Shown: positions 37,626-47,441 of the stretch, piece by piece
Layout: every line of letters starts with the position of its first letter
How positions within the stretch are numbered: position 1 is the stretch's first letter
DNA from: an uncultured Clostridia bacterium
GTDB lineage: Bacteria > Bacillota > Clostridia > Christensenellales > Aristaeellaceae
Assembly: GCA_946629635.1 (NCBI GenBank)
Contig: CAMOYA010000001.1
Location: forward strand, 46,827-110,826
DNA: 64,000 nucleotides
Direction: 5' to 3'
The notes under the pieces: model-generated
Told to the model about the DNA's origin: nothing
Seen by the model: only the letters and a program-made list of their open reading frames with translations
Databases searched by the model: none
Made by a program: the position numbers and the translations under genes

Positions 37626-39425
37626 ATGGCAAACGATATGAAAGATATCCGCAATTTCTGTATTGTGGCGCATATCGACCACGGCAAGAGCACGTTGGCG
37701 GACCGGATCCTGGAGAAGACCGGCGTCTTTGAGCAGCGGGAGATGGTGGATCAGATTCTGGACAGCATGGAGCTGGAGCGGGAGCGCGGCATCACCATCA
37801 AGTCCAAGGCCGTGCATATGAAGTATACGGCGCGGGACGGGCATGAGTATACGCTGAACCTGATCGACACCCCCGGGCATGTGGACTTCACCTACGAGGT
37901 CAGCCGTGCGCTGGCCGCCTGCGAGGGCGCGCTGCTGGTGGTGGATGCCACCCAGGGCATTGAGGCGCAGACCCTGGCGAACGTCTATATGGCGCTGGAG
38001 CATAACCTGGAGACGATCCCGGTGATCAACAAGATCGATCTGCCTTCCGCCCATCCGGAGGAAGTGAAGCGGGAAATCGAGGATGTCATCGGGCTGGACG
38101 CTTCGGAGGCGCCCTGCATCTCCGCCAAGACGGGCGAGAACGTGGAGGACGTGCTCGAGGCGATCGTCCGCCTGATTCCCGCGCCGGAGGGCGATGCCAC
38201 CGCGCCGCTTCAGGCGCTGATCTTCGATGCGTTCTATGACAACTATCGCGGAGCGATCTGCTTTATCCGGGTCAAGGAGGGAACGATCCGGCCCGGCATG
38301 CGCATGCGGCTGATGGCCACCGGCAGTGAGTTTGACGTGGTGGAGGTCGGCCATTTCAATCCGGGATATCAGGCCTGTGCGGAGCTGTCCGCCGGGGATG
38401 TCGGATATGTGGCGGCCTCGATCAAGGATGTCCGGGATACGCGGGTCGGCGATACGATTACGGACGCCGCGCGCCCGGCGGAATCTCCCCTGCCCGGCTA
38501 CCGGCATGTGACGCCCATGGTTTACTGCGGCATTTATCCGGCGGACGGGGCGGATTATCCGGCGCTCAAGGATGCCCTCGAAAAGCTCCGGATGAATGAC
38601 GCTTCCCTCTCCTTTGAACCGGAAACCTCCGTGGCCCTGGGATACGGCTTCCGCTGCGGGTTCCTTGGCCTTCTGCATATGGATATCATCACGACGCGGC
38701 TGGAGCGCGAGTTTGACCTGAACCTGGTGACCACCGCCCCCAGCGTCATCTACCGGGTGATCAAAACCAACGGTACGGAAGTGATGATCGACAATCCGAC
38801 GAATCTTCCGCCCATCGGCGAGATCGCCTCCATGGAGGAGCCGTTCGTGCATGCGACGATCTATACGCCCCAGGAGAGCGTCGGCACGCTGATGGAGCTG
38901 TGCCAGGACAAGCGGGGCATCTTCATCGACATGCAGTACGAAGGCAACCGGGTCAAGCTGAACTATGACATGCCGCTCAATGAGATCATCTTCGACTTCT
39001 TTGACCAGGTCAAAAGCCGGAGCCGGGGCTATGCCTCCTTTGACTATGAGCTGAAGGATTACCGGGAGAGCGATCTGGTCAAGTTGGACATCCTGCTCAA
39101 CGGGGAACTCTGCGACGCGTTCTCCATCATCGTGCACCGGGAAAAGGCCTATGCCCGCGGCCGGGGCATCGCGGAGAAGCTGCGGGAGGTCATTCCGCGC
39201 CAGATGTTTGAAATCCCGATTCAGGCCGCCATCGGCGGAAAGGTCATCGCCCGGGAGACCGTGAAGGCCATGCGCAAGGATGTGCTGGCCAAGTGCTACG
39301 GCGGCGATATCACCCGGAAGAAGAAGCTGCTGGAAAAACAGAAGGAAGGCAAGAAGCGGATGCGGCAGTTCGGAACGGTTCAGGTGCCCAGCGAAGCTTT
39401 CCTTGCCGTGCTGAAGATGGACTGA
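37626..39425 (+). CDS. lepA: Elongation factor 4 (LepA)
   Basis: This 599-residue translation GTPase acts on stalled or misassembled ribosomes. G1 AHIDHGKST is at 15-23, with [18 protein letters not shown] and NKIDLPSA as the other G motifs; the EF-G-like domains III and V and the LepA-specific C-terminal domain ([20 protein letters not shown]) are complete. The ribosome site GGTGAT is weak. The stop overlaps the start of the SLOG gene by one base (TGATG). In many Firmicutes lepA precedes hemW, as here with one gene inserted. Confidence 0.97.
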   Translation: MANDMKDIRNFCIVAHIDHGKSTLADRILEKTGVFEQREMVDQILDSMELERERGITIKSKAVHMKYTARDGHEYTLNLIDTPGHVDFTYEVSRALAACEGALLVVDATQGIEAQTLANVYMALEHNLETIPVINKIDLPSAHPEEVKREIEDVIGLDASEAPCISAKTGENVEDVLEAIVRLIPAPEGDATAPLQALIFDAFYDNYRGAICFIRVKEGTIRPGMRMRLMATGSEFDVVEVGHFNPGYQACAELSAGDVGYVAASIKDVRDTRVGDTITDAARPAESPLPGYRHVTPMVYCGIYPADGADYPALKDALEKLRMNDASLSFEPETSVALGYGFRCGFLGLLHMDIITTRLEREFDLNLVTTAPSVIYRVIKTNGTEVMIDNPTNLPPIGEIASMEEPFVHATIYTPQESVGTLMELCQDKRGIFIDMQYEGNRVKLNYDMPLNEIIFDFFDQVKSRSRGYASFDYELKDYRESDLVKLDILLNGELCDAFSIIVHREKAYARGRGIAEKLREVIPRQMFEIPIQAAIGGKVIARETVKAMRKDVLAKCYGGDITRKKKLLEKQKEGKKRMRQFGTVQVPSEAFLAVLKMD

Positions 39426-40048
39426 TGGAGATGGAATTCAGCGCCTGCTTTACCGGCCACCGCACGGTCGAAGCGGGTCAGGTGCCGCTCGTCCGGGAGC
39501 GGCTGGAGAAGATCATCCGTTTTCTGTATGATCACCGGGAAATCCGCTTTTTCATCTGCGGCGGCGCGCTGGGCTTCGACACCCTTGCCGCCGAGGCGGT
39601 GCTCGCCTTCCGGCGCTCGCATCCTCAGGCGCGGCTGATCCTGGCCATTCCCTGTCCGGAACAGGCGGCGCGCTGGCGGCTGAAGGATCAGCAGGAATAT
39701 AACCGGATCCTGGCGGAGGCGGATGAACGGGTGCTCGTCTCTCCCCAATATGTCACGGGATGCATGCTCAGGCGGAACCGCTGGATGGTCGATCACGCGT
39801 CCGTCTGCGTCTGCTATATGCGCGCGGCGGGCAGCGGAACCGGATATACCGTCCGCTATGCGCTGGAACAGCATCGGGAGCTGGTCAACCTGGCGATGCC
39901 AGCCCTTCTGGAACCGATTCGCATGAAGGAGCCCCTGGAATGGAACTGTACATTCACATCCCTTTCTGCCGGAAAAAATGCGCGTACTGTGCCTTTTCGT
40001 CCTTTCCCGGCCGGGAGGATTCATTTGAAGCGTATATTGAAGCCCTGA
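39425..40048 (+). CDS. SLOG family protein (DUF1273/YpsA-like) with a run-on C terminus
   Basis: The core (about 1-170) has the SLOG Rossmann fold: FTGHRTV at the N terminus, FFICGGALGFDTLAAE, LAIPCPEQAARW, and VCYMRAAGSGTGYTVRYALE. SLOG proteins bind nucleotide-like ligands; the YpsA branch has no firm biochemical role. The frame codes for 207 residues, but the last 36 continue over the first 109 bases of hemW in another frame and resemble no domain. The family normally ends near the LVNLAMP segment, so the stop may have been lost. The start ATG 39425 overlaps the lepA stop; ATG 39431 is an alternative. Confidence 0.82.
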   Translation: MEMEFSACFTGHRTVEAGQVPLVRERLEKIIRFLYDHREIRFFICGGALGFDTLAAEAVLAFRRSHPQARLILAIPCPEQAARWRLKDQQEYNRILAEADERVLVSPQYVTGCMLRRNRWMVDHASVCVCYMRAAGSGTGYTVRYALEQHRELVNLAMPALLEPIRMKEPLEWNCTFTSLSAGKNARTVPFRPFPAGRIHLKRILKP

Positions 40049-41097
40049 TTCAGGAAGCGGCCGGACGCAGCGATGTGTCCGAGCCGCTTTCTACGGTTTA
40101 TATCGGCGGAGGAACGCCTTCCCTGCTGCCGCCCGCCCTGCTCAGCCGCCTGTTCAGCGGCATGCAGGCCTCGCTGGATCTTTCTGCGGTGACAGAGTGC
40201 ACCGTGGAAGCGAACCCGGGCACGGTGACGGAGGAGTGGCTGGAAACCGCGGTCGCCTGCGGCGTGAACCGGATCTCCTTCGGCATGCAGGCGTATCAGC
40301 GCCGTCTGCTGGAAATCCTGGGGCGGATTCATCGCTTTGACGCCGTGGAGGAGTCCGTCCGGCTCGCCCGCCGGGCGGGCATCGGCAATATCAATCTCGA
40401 TCTGATGTTCGGCATCCCGGAGCAGACGAGGGAGGACTGGCGGGAGACCCTGTCCGCTGCCCTCTCCCTTCGTCCGGATCATATCAGCGCCTATGGGCTG
40501 ATCCCGGAGGAAGGGACGTCGCTGGAGCGGGATCTCACCTCCGGCCGCCTCTCCCTGCCGGAGCCGGAGGCGGAGCGCGCGATGTATGATGATGCGATCC
40601 GCGAGCTGGAAAGGGCGGGCCTTGCGCAGTACGAGCTTTCGAATTTTGCGCGGCCGGGAAAGCAGTGCCGCCACAATATCGGCTACTGGGACATGACGCC
40701 GTATCTCGGCCTCGGCGTGTCCGCCGCGTCCATGTTCCGCCTGCCCGATTCCGCACCCTCCTTTTCCCTGCGCACGACCAATCCGGACACGCTGGAGGAA
40801 TATCTGGCCATGGTCCGGTCCGCAGGTCATGATGCGGGGCAGGAAAAGGAATGGATTTCCCGCCGGGAGGCGCGCTTTGAATCCGTCATGCTGTCGCTCC
40901 GGATGACGGAAGGGCTGGACCGGAGCCGGTTCCGCAGCCTGCACGGCGCGGATCCGGAGGCCTTCTTCCCGCAGACGTTTTCGAAAATGGAAAAAAGCGG
41001 CCTGCTCGTCCGGAAAGGTGATTTCTGGAGGCTGAGCCGCCGCGGAATGGATATTCAGAACAGTATTCTGGTGGAGTTTATGGAAGAAGCGGAATGA
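39940..41097 (+). CDS. hemW: Radical SAM heme chaperone HemW (coproporphyrinogen oxidase-like)
   Basis: This 385-residue protein begins MELYIHIPFC and binds a [4Fe-4S] cluster through Cys10, Cys14 and Cys17 (CxxxCxxC). YIGGGTPSLL, the FGMQAYQ segment and NINLDLMFGIPEQT are typical of HemW, with a C-terminal HemN-like domain. HemW delivers heme to membrane proteins; true HemN has an additional Cys that is absent here (CAYCAF). The start is ATG 39940, eight bases after AAGGAG, within the 3' end of the SLOG gene. It converges on ppk with a 20-base overlap of coding ends. Confidence 0.93.
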   Translation: MELYIHIPFCRKKCAYCAFSSFPGREDSFEAYIEALIQEAAGRSDVSEPLSTVYIGGGTPSLLPPALLSRLFSGMQASLDLSAVTECTVEANPGTVTEEWLETAVACGVNRISFGMQAYQRRLLEILGRIHRFDAVEESVRLARRAGIGNINLDLMFGIPEQTREDWRETLSAALSLRPDHISAYGLIPEEGTSLERDLTSGRLSLPEPEAERAMYDDAIRELERAGLAQYELSNFARPGKQCRHNIGYWDMTPYLGLGVSAASMFRLPDSAPSFSLRTTNPDTLEEYLAMVRSAGHDAGQEKEWISRREARFESVMLSLRMTEGLDRSRFRSLHGADPEAFFPQTFSKMEKSGLLVRKGDFWRLSRRGMDIQNSILVEFMEEAE

Positions 41098-43129
41098 ATG
41101 CCGGATCGTGGAACGCGTCCTGCGCGTTGCACACGACGGTGTTTTCATGGCCCCTGCGGATATAGTCGCCGCTGGCGTCCAGGCTCCAGCTCTGCTCCGT
41201 GTCCCGCATCAGCGTGTCCATGATCCTGTTGAGCATGCGCACATGCGGCGGGAATTCGACCGGGCATGCGATCTCCACCCGGCGCGTCATGTTCCGGGTC
41301 ATCCAGTCGGCGCTGGAGATGAAGGCCCGGGTGTCTTCTCCGCTGCCGAACAGATAGATCCGGGAATGCTCCAGATAGCGCCCCACGATGCTGATGACGC
41401 GGATATTCTCCGTCTTGCCCTTCACGCCGGGCAGCAGGCAGCAGATGCCTCGGATCACCATATCGATCCGCACGCCGGCGCAGCTGGCCTCGATCAGCTT
41501 GTCGATCAGCACCTTGTCGGTCAGGCTGTTCATCTTCAGACGAATCCGGCCTTCCGTGCCCTTGCGGATCTCTTCATCCACCAGGCGGACCAGCGGCTGC
41601 TCCATATAGTTCGGTGAGGCGAACAGCTTGACCGCACTGTCGACCGTTTCCTCGCGGAACAGCGCCTCGAAGACGTTGATCCCGTCCGCGCCGATCTGCT
41701 GGTCATAGGTAAACAGGCTCAGATCCGTATAGATCCGGCTTGTTTTTTCATTGTAATTGCCGGTGCCGATCTGCGTATAGATCCGCTCCTGCCCGTCCTC
41801 CTCCATCCGGGTGATCAGGCAGAGCTTGCTGTGCACCTTGATATGCTCGATGCCGTAGTTGACGTGGCATCCGGCTTCCTCGAGCCGCCGGCTCCATTCA
41901 ATGTTGTTCTCCTCGTCAAAGCGCGCCTTCAGCTCAACGAAAACCTTGACATCCTTGCCGTTTTCAGCCGCTTCCGCCAGCGCCTGGGCGACCTGGCTGT
42001 TCCGGGCGACGCGGTACAGCGTCATCCGGATGGAACGGACCTGCGGATCAGCGGCCGCCTCGTGCAGGAGACGCAGGAAAGGATTGAAGCTGTCGTAGGG
42101 ATAATGCAGCAGAATGTCCTGCTTCCGCATCATGGCCATCATGCTCTGGCCGCTGGAGGACATGACGGATTCAATCTTCCGGGGCGACCGCGGCGGATAG
42201 AACAGGGCGGGCTTGCCCCGGAGCATGTCGATGAACTGATACATGAAGGAAAGGTCCAGCGGGGTCTGGTATTCAAACACCTGGTTGGCGGAGATGTTCA
42301 GGAATTCGCACAGCCGGTAGATGCCTGTGGCATCAATGGTGCGGCTCAGCTCCAGCCGGACGGGGCACAGCCGCTTCCGCTGCTTGATGACATCCTCCAT
42401 ATGATCCAGATAGCTCAGGTCTTCGTCAAAGGCCACGTCCGCATCGATATCCGCGTTTCGCGTGACGCGGATCAGGCTCTTCTGAATGATCTCGTCGTCC
42501 GGGAACACATCCGGCAGGAAGTGAAGGATCAGCTCCTCCAGCAGCATGAAGCTGCCCTCGGAGGCCGGCACGGGGATCAGGCGGGGCAGGACGGTTCCCT
42601 CGCAGGGAATGACCGCGACCCGGAACTTCGAGTCATGGCTCCTGAGCGTGGCAATCGCGTAGATCGCCCGGTTGTTCAGGAAGGGAAACTCCTCCTTGCG
42701 GCTGACGGAATAGTGGGAGATATAGGGCAGCACATCCTCCTGAAACATCTTCCGGAGTCCCTCTTCCGCTTCGCTCGATGCCTCCCGGAAGCGGATGATG
42801 TGGATGTTCTCTGCTGCCAGATCCCGCAGAAGCGTGTTGTAGACATCCTCCCGCTCGCGGCAGAGCATCCGGATTGTGTCCAGCGCCGCGTCGATCTGGC
42901 CGGAGGGCGTCATGCCGGTCTTGTTTTCCCGCGATCCGTCGTCCAGCATTTTCTGATCGTGCAGGCTGCCGATCCGGACCATGAAGAATTCATCGAGATT
43001 GGACTGGAAAATGGAAAAGAAATTCAGCCGCTCGCACAGCGGTACGTTCTCATCGCTGGCATTGAGCAGGACGCGGCGGTTAAAGGCCAGCCAGCTCAGT
43101 TCCCGGTTCATGTAGCAATCCTGATGCAT
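41078..43129 (-). CDS. ppk1: Polyphosphate kinase 1
   Basis: This 683-residue enzyme polymerises the terminal phosphate of ATP into polyphosphate. The catalytic His433 lies in EHIKVHSK (E. coli equivalent His435), and YMNRELSWLAFNRRV is the usual N terminus. The block RMTLYRVARNSQ and the later RNMTRRVEIA complete the PPK1 signature. ATG 43129 is preferred because GGAAGGAAAG lies directly upstream; a start seven codons earlier has no such site. The last 20 bases overlap the convergent hemW gene. No ppx gene is in the window. Confidence 0.95.
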   Translation of the reverse strand: MHQDCYMNRELSWLAFNRRVLLNASDENVPLCERLNFFSIFQSNLDEFFMVRIGSLHDQKMLDDGSRENKTGMTPSGQIDAALDTIRMLCREREDVYNTLLRDLAAENIHIIRFREASSEAEEGLRKMFQEDVLPYISHYSVSRKEEFPFLNNRAIYAIATLRSHDSKFRVAVIPCEGTVLPRLIPVPASEGSFMLLEELILHFLPDVFPDDEIIQKSLIRVTRNADIDADVAFDEDLSYLDHMEDVIKQRKRLCPVRLELSRTIDATGIYRLCEFLNISANQVFEYQTPLDLSFMYQFIDMLRGKPALFYPPRSPRKIESVMSSSGQSMMAMMRKQDILLHYPYDSFNPFLRLLHEAAADPQVRSIRMTLYRVARNSQVAQALAEAAENGKDVKVFVELKARFDEENNIEWSRRLEEAGCHVNYGIEHIKVHSKLCLITRMEEDGQERIYTQIGTGNYNEKTSRIYTDLSLFTYDQQIGADGINVFEALFREETVDSAVKLFASPNYMEQPLVRLVDEEIRKGTEGRIRLKMNSLTDKVLIDKLIEASCAGVRIDMVIRGICCLLPGVKGKTENIRVISIVGRYLEHSRIYLFGSGEDTRAFISSADWMTRNMTRRVEIACPVEFPPHVRMLNRIMDTLMRDTEQSWSLDASGDYIRRGHENTVVCNAQDAFHDPAFIPLLP

Positions 43130-43182
43130 CTTTCTTTCCTTCCTTTCCATCCAGTCAGGTTCGCGGCGGAAATCCGCCCGTT

Positions 43183-45189
43183 TCAGCTCAGTGCCATTTC
43201 AAGACCGCTCCGCTCAAAAAGCGCCGCGGCCTGTTTTTCCAGCGTATTCAGTACATCCGCCTGCCCGGGATCCCGGTGCAGCGCCTGCACCGCGCGGGTC
43301 ACCTCGTCCAGCAGGCGCATATCGCCCGCGATCATGGGGCCCAGCGCTTCGCCGGACTGGCGCGTCCCGGTCAGATCGCCGGGGCCGCGCATCTCCAGAT
43401 CCTTCCGGGAAACGAGGAATCCGTCGTTTGTTGCGCACAGGATCTGCAGCTTATCGGAGTGATCGGAAAGCAGAAAGCACCAGCTTTCCGCGATGCCTCT
43501 GCCCACCCTTCCCCGCAGCTGGTGCAGCTGGCTGAGGCCGAAGCGTTCCGCGTTCTCGACGATCATGATCGTCGCGTTCGGGTTGTTGACGCCCACCTCG
43601 ATCACCGTGGTGGAAACCAGCACCTGGGTCTGCCCGGAGAGAAAGGCGCGGAGCGTTTTTTCCTTTTCGGCGGGGGCCTGCTCGCCCCAGGTAAGCCCCA
43701 CTTTCAGCCCCTTCAGTTCCCCGCCGCGCAGCTGGTCATATACGGACTTCGCGCTGTGCAGATCCGCGGCAGATTCGGATTCCTCCACCAGGGGACAGAC
43801 GATATAGGCCTGCCGGCCCCGGGCGACCTCCTCCCGGAGGAAGCGGTACATATCTCCCCTTTTGTTTTCGGGCACCAGCCGGGTCCGCACCGGCTTTCTT
43901 CCGGCGGGCAGCTCGTCAATCACCGACAGATCCAGATCGCCGTAGAGGATCAGCGCCAGCGTCCGCGGAATCGGCGTGGCGGACATGACCAGCACGTGGG
44001 GCGCCTTCCCGTCGCGCCCCTCGCCCTTTTCCTGCAGGCTGGAGCGCTGCACGACGCCGAAGCGGTGCTGCTCGTCCGTAATCACCAGCCCAAGACGTGC
44101 GAACCGGACGGGGGCGGAAATCAGCGCATGGGTGCCGAACACCGCGTCGCAGCTCCCGTCCGCCAGATCCCGGAGAATCTCCCGCCGCTCGGCGGCCTTC
44201 GTGCTCCCGGTCAGCAGATGACACCGGATTCCCAGGGGTTCCAGTACTTCCCGGGCATTCTCGTAATGCTGCCGGGCCAGGATCTCCGTCGGCGCCATCA
44301 TCGATGCCTGAAAGCCCGCGCGGTGCGCCAGATGGATCGCTCCGAAAGCGACGGCGGTCTTGCCGCATCCGACATCCCCCTGGACCAGCCGCGCCATGGC
44401 GGAATCCCGGACAAGGTCGGCTGCGATCTCCTCCAGCACCCGGCGCTGGGCACCGGTGGGCGGAAAAGGCAGATGCCGCCAGAACGCGTCCGTCTCTCCC
44501 GCCTCCAGGCGGAAGGGGTGCGCATCCTTCCGGTGGCTGCCGGCCATGGAGACGTAAATCAGATACATCAGCATGTTTTCGAAGCTCAGCCGGCGCCGTG
44601 CGCGCTGGAGATTGTCCGTATCCGACGGAAAATGCGCCTGCCGGATGGCGAAATTCAGCTCACAGAGCTGATGGCGGAGCCGGAAGGATTCGGGAAGCGT
44701 TTCCGGGCAGCAGTCATCCACCTGCCCGAGCGCGAGGGCGATCAGCTTCCGGAAGGATTTGGCCGGAAAGGACCTGATGCTTCGGTATACCGGAATCCAG
44801 CCGGTCTCGGTGACCAGCGAGGGATTCTGCAGCGTCCTGCGGCCGTCCCGCACATTCAGCCGCCCGTACAGCGTCACGGTCTGCCCCGCGTGAATATTCC
44901 TGGCGATCCAGGGAACGTTGAACCAGCAGACGGGCATCGTGCCCTTCCCGTCGGTCAGATATCCGGTCACGCGGTTCAATCCGTGGATCCAGGCGGATTT
45001 CAGGCTTTCGCGGAACTGGCCGCGAACCATGACCGTCCCGCTCTCCGCCCAGTCGCACGGAAAGACGGTGCTGTGATCCTCATACCGAATCGGGAGCGTA
45101 TATAACAAATCGCGCAATGAGGAAATCCCCACTGCGCGCAGGGACGCGGCCCTTGCCGGGCCGATCCCTTCCAGATCCGTCAGCTCCAT
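43183..45189 (-). CDS. recG: ATP-dependent DNA helicase RecG
   Basis: This 668-residue helicase rescues stalled forks and moves branched DNA. An N-terminal wedge/OB region is followed by Walker A GDVGCGKT (271-278), the DEAH-like box TDEQHRFG, the HVLVMSATPIPRTLA motif, and QLHQLRGRVGRG near the end. The chosen ATG lies five bases past GGTGGAG, which spans the end of fakA; GTG 45195 is an alternative. In Bacillus recG also follows the yloU-yloV pair, as here. Confidence 0.96.
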   Translation of the reverse strand: MELTDLEGIGPARAASLRAVGISSLRDLLYTLPIRYEDHSTVFPCDWAESGTVMVRGQFRESLKSAWIHGLNRVTGYLTDGKGTMPVCWFNVPWIARNIHAGQTVTLYGRLNVRDGRRTLQNPSLVTETGWIPVYRSIRSFPAKSFRKLIALALGQVDDCCPETLPESFRLRHQLCELNFAIRQAHFPSDTDNLQRARRRLSFENMLMYLIYVSMAGSHRKDAHPFRLEAGETDAFWRHLPFPPTGAQRRVLEEIAADLVRDSAMARLVQGDVGCGKTAVAFGAIHLAHRAGFQASMMAPTEILARQHYENAREVLEPLGIRCHLLTGSTKAAERREILRDLADGSCDAVFGTHALISAPVRFARLGLVITDEQHRFGVVQRSSLQEKGEGRDGKAPHVLVMSATPIPRTLALILYGDLDLSVIDELPAGRKPVRTRLVPENKRGDMYRFLREEVARGRQAYIVCPLVEESESAADLHSAKSVYDQLRGGELKGLKVGLTWGEQAPAEKEKTLRAFLSGQTQVLVSTTVIEVGVNNPNATIMIVENAERFGLSQLHQLRGRVGRGIAESWCFLLSDHSDKLQILCATNDGFLVSRKDLEMRGPGDLTGTRQSGEALGPMIAGDMRLLDEVTRAVQALHRDPGQADVLNTLEKQAAALFERSGLEMALS

Positions 45190-45191
45190 TC

Positions 45192-46883
45192 TCACTCCAC
45201 CGAGATCAGGTAATAATACAGTGGCTGGCCTCCGTTATGGCATTCCACATCGCAGAAATCGTATTCCTGCTCGATCTCTTCCGTCAGCGCCTTCGCGTCC
45301 TCTTCCTTCACGTCAGCGCCGTAGTACACGGTGATCAGCTCGTCCTCATCCGTTACGATGCTCTTCATCATTTCCCGGACGACATCCGGGATCGAGGAGC
45401 CGGAGAACTCGATCTGGCCGTTGTGCAGGCCGATGATGTCCCCCTGCTTGATTTCGATGCCGTTGTATTCGCTGTCGCGGATCGCGTAGGTGACCATGCC
45501 GGTCTTGACGTGCTGGGAAGCCTCGTCCATCCGGGCGACGTTCTCATCCGGTTCCAGGTCGGCCTGGAAGGCGATGGCCGCGGCGATGCCCATGGCCACG
45601 TTCTTGGTCGGAATCACGCGGACGTCCTTCTTGCTCAGCTCCGCGGCCTGATTGGCGGCGAAGATGACATTCCCGTTGTTCGGCAGGATGAAAACGCACT
45701 GGGCGGACACCCGGCGGACGGCGCAGAGCAGATCATCGACCGAGGGGTTCATCGTCTGCCCGCCCTCTACGATCTCGTCCACGTTCAGATCGCGGAAGAA
45801 CTGGGAGAAGCCTTCTCCCAGGGAAACGGCCACAAAACCGTATTTCTTTTCCGGCTGGGCAGATTCTTCGGCCGCTGCGGAGTCGCCGGATTCATCCTCC
45901 GCTGCCTCCTCGGCGGGATGATGCTCCGCTTCCCACTGGCGCTTCATTTCCATCAGGTTCTCCACCCGGATGTCGAAAAGCTCCGCCAGCTCCGCCCCGT
46001 AGTCCAGCACGGAACCGGGATTGTCCGTATGCACGTGCACCGTGGCCTTCTGCAGGTCGCCGGTGACGGTCACATGGTCGCCGATCCGGTTCAGCCGGCG
46101 GCGGAAGGAGTCCAGATCATGCTCGTCGCAGTCGTCCCTGAAACGGCTCAGCACGAAATTGACGCAGTATCCGTATGTCAGGTCCCGGCTCAGGTCGTGC
46201 CCGTCATCCTCCTCGGCGACGTAGTCGTTTTCCATGCCGGTCTCGGTCAGATTGATGTCCTCGCCCCGGAGCACCGCCGCATAGCCCTGATAGATCAGCA
46301 GCAGGCCGCGGCCACCCGAGTCCACCACGCCGGCCTGCTTGAGCGCAGGCAGCATGTCAGGCGTTTTTTTCAGGATGGCTTCCCCCGTCCTGAGGATGAC
46401 GGTGAAAAGCTTGTCATAGTCATCGGGAGTTTTTTCGGCCTGCTTGACCGCATCTTCGGCGATGACGCGGGCAACGGTCAGTATCGTTCCCTCCTTGGGC
46501 TTCATCACGGCCTTGTATGCCATCTCGGCGCCCTTGGTCAGCGCCTGGGCGAACTGCACCGGCGTGATCTTTTCGACGCCGCTGAGCGCCTTGGCGAAGC
46601 CGCGCAGCAGCTGGCTCGTAATGACGCCGGAATTTCCCCGAGCGCCCTTCAGCGCGCCTTTGGACAGCGCATTGGCCGCCTCGTCCGCCCGCAGATATTC
46701 GCGGCTGTTGACCTCGCGGGTCGCGCTCTGCATCGTCAGGGACATATTCGTTCCCGTATCCCCGTCAGGCACGGGGAAAACGTTCAGCGCGTCCACCGCT
46801 TCGCGGTTTTTCTCCAGCAGCGCGGTGCCGGCCATGACCATATCGCGCAGCAGCAATCCGTCAATCGTTTTAAACTGTATCAA
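45192..46883 (-). CDS. fakA: DAK2 domain fatty acid kinase subunit FakA (YloV)
   Basis: This 563-residue protein has an N-terminal DAK2 (DhaL) nucleotide-binding domain with FPVPDGDTGTNMS (Asp40, Asp42) and a long C-terminal DegV-like/FakA region, split by an acidic linker (about 315-350, rich in Glu, Ala and Ser). FakA phosphorylates fatty acids held by a FakB (DegV) partner, which is not in this window. Translation starts at TTG 46883, eight bases after GGAGGA. It lies 38 bases after the Asp23-family gene and its stop overlaps the recG ribosome site region. Confidence 0.93.
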   Translation of the reverse strand: MIQFKTIDGLLLRDMVMAGTALLEKNREAVDALNVFPVPDGDTGTNMSLTMQSATREVNSREYLRADEAANALSKGALKGARGNSGVITSQLLRGFAKALSGVEKITPVQFAQALTKGAEMAYKAVMKPKEGTILTVARVIAEDAVKQAEKTPDDYDKLFTVILRTGEAILKKTPDMLPALKQAGVVDSGGRGLLLIYQGYAAVLRGEDINLTETGMENDYVAEEDDGHDLSRDLTYGYCVNFVLSRFRDDCDEHDLDSFRRRLNRIGDHVTVTGDLQKATVHVHTDNPGSVLDYGAELAELFDIRVENLMEMKRQWEAEHHPAEEAAEDESGDSAAAEESAQPEKKYGFVAVSLGEGFSQFFRDLNVDEIVEGGQTMNPSVDDLLCAVRRVSAQCVFILPNNGNVIFAANQAAELSKKDVRVIPTKNVAMGIAAAIAFQADLEPDENVARMDEASQHVKTGMVTYAIRDSEYNGIEIKQGDIIGLHNGQIEFSGSSIPDVVREMMKSIVTDEDELITVYYGADVKEEDAKALTEEIEQEYDFCDVECHNGGQPLYYYLISVE

Positions 46884-46921
46884 AGGAATTTTCCTCCGTT
46901 ATCTGTATTGATCCCCCGCGG

Positions 46922-47272
46922 TCAAACCCGGATCCCCTCAACTGAAATATTGACCTTGCGAACCTTGACGCCGGTCATGCTCTCCAGCTTGTATCGGACT
47001 GTTTCCACTATGGTCTTGCAGACTTCGGAGATCGAAATCCCGTATTCCACGATAATGAACAGGTCCACATCCAGCATGTCGCCCACGTTGCGGATCTGCA
47101 CACCCTTGGAAAGATTTTCACGGCCCAGCCATTCAACGATCCCGTCCGTGGCCCGCTTGCCTGACATGGCGACGATTCCGTAGCACTCGAGGGCGGAATA
47201 GCCGACCATTTTCATCATGACGTCTTCGGAGATAAAAATCGTTCCCAGGTCATTCTTAATCTTGCATTCCAT
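46922..47272 (-). CDS. Asp23/Gls24 family envelope stress protein (YloU)
   Basis: This 116-residue protein has the Asp23 fold typical of YloU: ISEDVMMKMVGYSALECYGIVAM, split here as ISEDVMMKMVG and ALECYGIVAM, then VDLFIIVEYGISISEV and VRKVNISVEGIRV. YloU-type proteins lie in front of fakA in most Firmicutes and are linked to the cell envelope. AGGGGG lies about eight bases before the ATG. It is the first gene of a minus-strand unit with fakA and recG, with its own promoter and a small leader hairpin. Confidence 0.93.
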   Translation of the reverse strand: MECKIKNDLGTIFISEDVMMKMVGYSALECYGIVAMSGKRATDGIVEWLGRENLSKGVQIRNVGDMLDVDLFIIVEYGISISEVCKTIVETVRYKLESMTGVKVRKVNISVEGIRV

Positions 47273-47285
47273 GGATTATCCCCCT

Positions 47286-47302
47286 TTGCGCGAAACGCGC
47301 AA
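47286..47302 (-). promoter_or_regulatory. Leader hairpin just upstream of the asp23-family ribosome site
   Basis: TTGCGCG-TTT-CGCGCAA (minus strand) is a perfect seven-base stem directly before AGGGGG. It could tune access of ribosomes or protect the 5' end. No ligand or protein site is recognised. Confidence 0.5.
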
Positions 47303-47330
47303 AAACCTGTACCCGAAAAGGGCATACGAA

Positions 47331-47359
47331 ATTATACAGGATTTTACATGGAGAATCAA
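47331..47359 (-). promoter_or_regulatory. Promoter of the asp23-fakA-recG unit
   Basis: On the minus strand TTGATT (47354-47359) and TATAAT (47331-47336) are 17 bases apart. Confidence 0.75.
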
Positions 47360-47381
47360 GCCTTTTATCCGGAACAGCCTC

Positions 47382-47410
47382 TTGACAATCCGCCCTGAAT
47401 CGAACATAAT
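47382..47410 (+). promoter_or_regulatory. Promoter of the aminotransferase-tyrS-yigZ unit
   Basis: TTGACA (47382-47387) and CATAAT (47405-47410) are 17 bases apart. It lies back to back with the minus-strand asp23 promoter. Confidence 0.75.
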
Positions 47411-47441
47411 TTTCAGTTATGGAAGGGAGAGTTGATGCTTT

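Noticed and set aside
35340..39137. A 3.8-kb open frame on the minus strand opposite DUF512, der, plsY and lepA
   Set aside because: It is antisense to four well-supported genes and has no recognisable motif.
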